12,321 nucleotides of DNA, taken from positions 6,809-19,129 of the forward strand of contig JAABOA010000233.1 of assembly GCA_015680635.1 (NCBI GenBank), written 5' to 3'. A program made the translations under genes and the position numbers. Of this stretch, positions 10,801-12,321 are shown in pieces. The notes below the pieces were generated by a model. That model had not been told where the DNA came from. It saw nothing but the letters and a program-made list of their open reading frames with translations, and ran no database searches. This DNA is from Lunasporangiospora selenospora. Lineage: Eukaryota > Mortierellomycota > Mortierellomycetes > Mortierellales > Mortierellaceae. The first letter of the stretch is position 1; each line of letters begins with the position of its first letter.

Positions 10801-11699
10801 GAGATTTAACTTCATATGCTTCCTGGTATGGTGGGTAGGACTCCTGAAGCTCGAGAATCACTTCGAGTAGGTTCTCACTAGGCTTGCATATGTGTTCGCC
10901 GGGGACATTGGAGATGTCTGTGTATCTGTGCTCGGCCCAAATCCCGCTGTAATCTTTTTTTTCAGCTGCTTCCAGCTCTGACCTGATCCGGACGGTGAAG
11001 GGAACCACTGGCCCCGCTTGTTTCTAGAGACAAAATTCAAAAGTTAAATTGTGGGACATGGCACTACGAAATACGATCATTTTCTATGAATCTATTGCTC
11101 CGCGCGTCGTCGGTACTTACCTCTGTGACAAGTTTGCCCTGGATTCTGCGACTCAAGTCTCGTCGCTTCAGGCCCACTAGCGAATTAACCAGCATATCAC
11201 GGATTGCTGGAGGCGAGTCCTTGGAGGCATCCAGCAGGTCTTCGTCCGTCGCATGGCGGGCGAGAAACTGGACGAGTTGTTTCTTGCCTACGACGTATGG
11301 GTGATTGAGTTTCTGGAGGAGGAGCTCAACCATGGGGCGCTGACCATCACAGGCCAGGAGTATCGCCAATGAAAAGCCATGTAGGCGCTGTAGGTATCGT
11401 GATGAGGCATTCGATTGTGGGGTATGCAGAGTCTCGATGACCGTCTCGGGACTGGGGTTGCTTCCGTCATCATTCATCTGCGACTCGGGCGCAGGTTGAG
11501 TCACGGCAATTGAGATAATAGCTGGTTGTGTAGCCAGGAGCCGGGTTACAAATGAGTGGAGCCCACTTCCGTATGCGCGCGCCAAGGCTTGGACGTATGC
11601 GGGTCGTTTGCGGAAGGGCAACGCGACAAGCGCGTCGAGGAACTCGGCCTCAGTGGTTGGCTGGCGAGGAGGAGCGTCAGCCATGGTGATCTCAGTCAT
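4816..11699 (-). CDS. Unrecognised giant alpha-solenoid-like protein (2127 aa)
   Basis: Five exons read right to left: 11699-11121, 11023-9429, 9333-9186, 9056-5648 and 5468-4816. The four introns (97, 95, 129 and 179 nt) are all GT-AG, and each join keeps frame (phases 0, 2, 0, 1), giving 6384 nt. The protein is soluble-looking, with no signal peptide or membrane segment. It is dense in Leu/Ile/Val/Trp amphipathic helices, as in HEAT/ARM-type scaffolds. A polar, probably disordered insert lies at about 69-101. Exon 4 alone encodes residues 775-1910. The C-terminus is acidic and ends with W2117 and W2125. I found no kinase, helicase, protease, Walker or zinc-finger motif. Large HEAT-type families considered (Nup188/192, Integrator, Ecm29, Mediator subunits) were not recognisable, so no function is given. 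Start: ATG 11699 is the longest form, but ATG 11684 (codon 6, context CACCATGG) fits initiation better. The gene converges on Asterix. Confidence 0.85.
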
Positions 11700-12321
11700 T
11701 ACGGGAGATACGCCAAAGAAATTGGTTAGTGCAGATGTTTAAATTGAGAGGATTCACAAATGAAGGTAAGTGGAGACACGGATGGAGATGGAAGCAGATG
11801 AAATGACCAAAATAACAATGACAGTGCCGCGTGAGAATCCACCTTTCATCTGTTGGACTGGTTATCGACAGCGCCTTCACCCGTCGTTCTTTCCCACACA
11901 TACTGAGGCGCAGCAAAGTCTGCTCTCGTCGAATTTTTTTTCCTAGGACACACATCGGAAGCGCGGTTTGCCTAAGACTGCAGCAAACCACGTGTGTAAA
12001 CGCATCACCGCCTGGTCCTGACATAGCAGCAACCAGGTTGGTGTCCACACCGAGGTCAAGTCATGATGGCGTTGATGGCATAGCTGTTTATTTATTGTGT
12101 AGGTCTCACTCCAGCGCATCAAGGTTAGTGGGTCACATTTGATGCACGTTCTGTGATCGAATGGAAAAGAGAGGAAGGGAATACTCTTTACGACTCTCTC
12201 TATAATAATGAAATGGTTGGAGAATGAAGAAAGTTTCATTAAAAAGAGAGTTTCATTAAAGAGAGAGAACACTGTTACAGACACGAACCTCGAGGTCAAC
12301 CGTAAAAATCATCGTCTATCC
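11700..12321. other. Upstream region of the giant solenoid gene; no gene seen
   Basis: Open frames of about 100 codons exist on both strands but overlap each other and show no recognisable protein, so none is annotated. On the - strand a CCAAT lies at 11725-11721, which is too close to the start to be a typical promoter element. The far end holds AG/CT-rich repeats (12194-12267) and a 10-bp palindrome ACCTCGAGGT (12287-12296). The promoter of the large gene should lie here, but I cannot place it. Confidence 0.45.
12194..12267. repeat. Tandem TTTCATTAAA..GAGAG units with an imperfect inverted copy
   Basis: AGTTTCATTAAAAAGAG (12232-12248) is followed directly by AGTTTCATTAAAGAGAG (12249-12265). 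Upstream, CTCTCTCTATAATAATGAAA begins near 12194 and is an imperfect reverse complement of the same unit, so a single strand could fold into a hairpin with a loop of about 35-40 nt. The composition is simple, so its origin may be microsatellite-like. Confidence 0.6.

Noticed and set aside
4816-11699. Viral, transposon or defence-system origin of the giant gene
   Set aside because: There are no transposase, reverse transcriptase, integrase, NTPase or nuclease motifs and no terminal repeats. Host-like introns of normal size interrupt the gene.
11692-12299. Open frames of about 100-118 codons on both strands upstream of the giant gene
   Set aside because: They overlap each other on opposite strands, have no recognisable domains, and contain simple sequence; their composition does not look coding.

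Overview
This window looks like nuclear DNA of a fungus. It carries two intron-rich genes in tandem on the + strand and one very large gene converging on them from the - strand. Fungal traits seen are: introns of 80-179 nt in every gene, GTAAGT/GTATGT-type donors, CTAAC/CTGAC-like branch sites, pyrimidine-rich leaders, and short intergenic gaps. An animal-like peroxisomal ABCD transporter together with an Asterix gene suggests an early-diverging lineage (Mucoromycota, perhaps Mortierella-like), but that placement is inference. There are no bacterial operon features, mobile elements, CRISPR arrays or RNA genes that I can support.

Layout: 1-348 is the leader and promoter side of the first gene. 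349-3491 (+) is a complete ten-exon ABCD-type peroxisomal half-transporter of 721 aa, close to the ALDP/ABCD1-2 group. 3492-3860 is an intergenic stretch with a poly(A)-like signal. 3861-4587 (+) is a four-exon gene for Asterix, a subunit of the ER intramembrane chaperone (PAT) complex. It is 113 aa long and includes a 23-nt microexon followed by an apparent GC-AG intron; no single open reading frame reveals it. 4588-4815 is a convergent gap. 4816-11699 (-) is a five-exon gene for a 2127-aa protein that I do not recognise, mostly alpha-helical and solenoid-like, with an acidic tryptophan-containing C-terminus. 11700-12321 is the upstream side of that gene and holds only minor repeats.

The three genes do not form an evident pathway. 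The first acts in peroxisomal import of very-long-chain acyl-CoA, the second in ER membrane-protein folding, and the third is unknown. The exon joins were worked out by hand. All of them keep frame and all but one use GT-AG sites. No defence or other multi-gene system is visible; the main novelty candidate is the giant solenoid-like protein.
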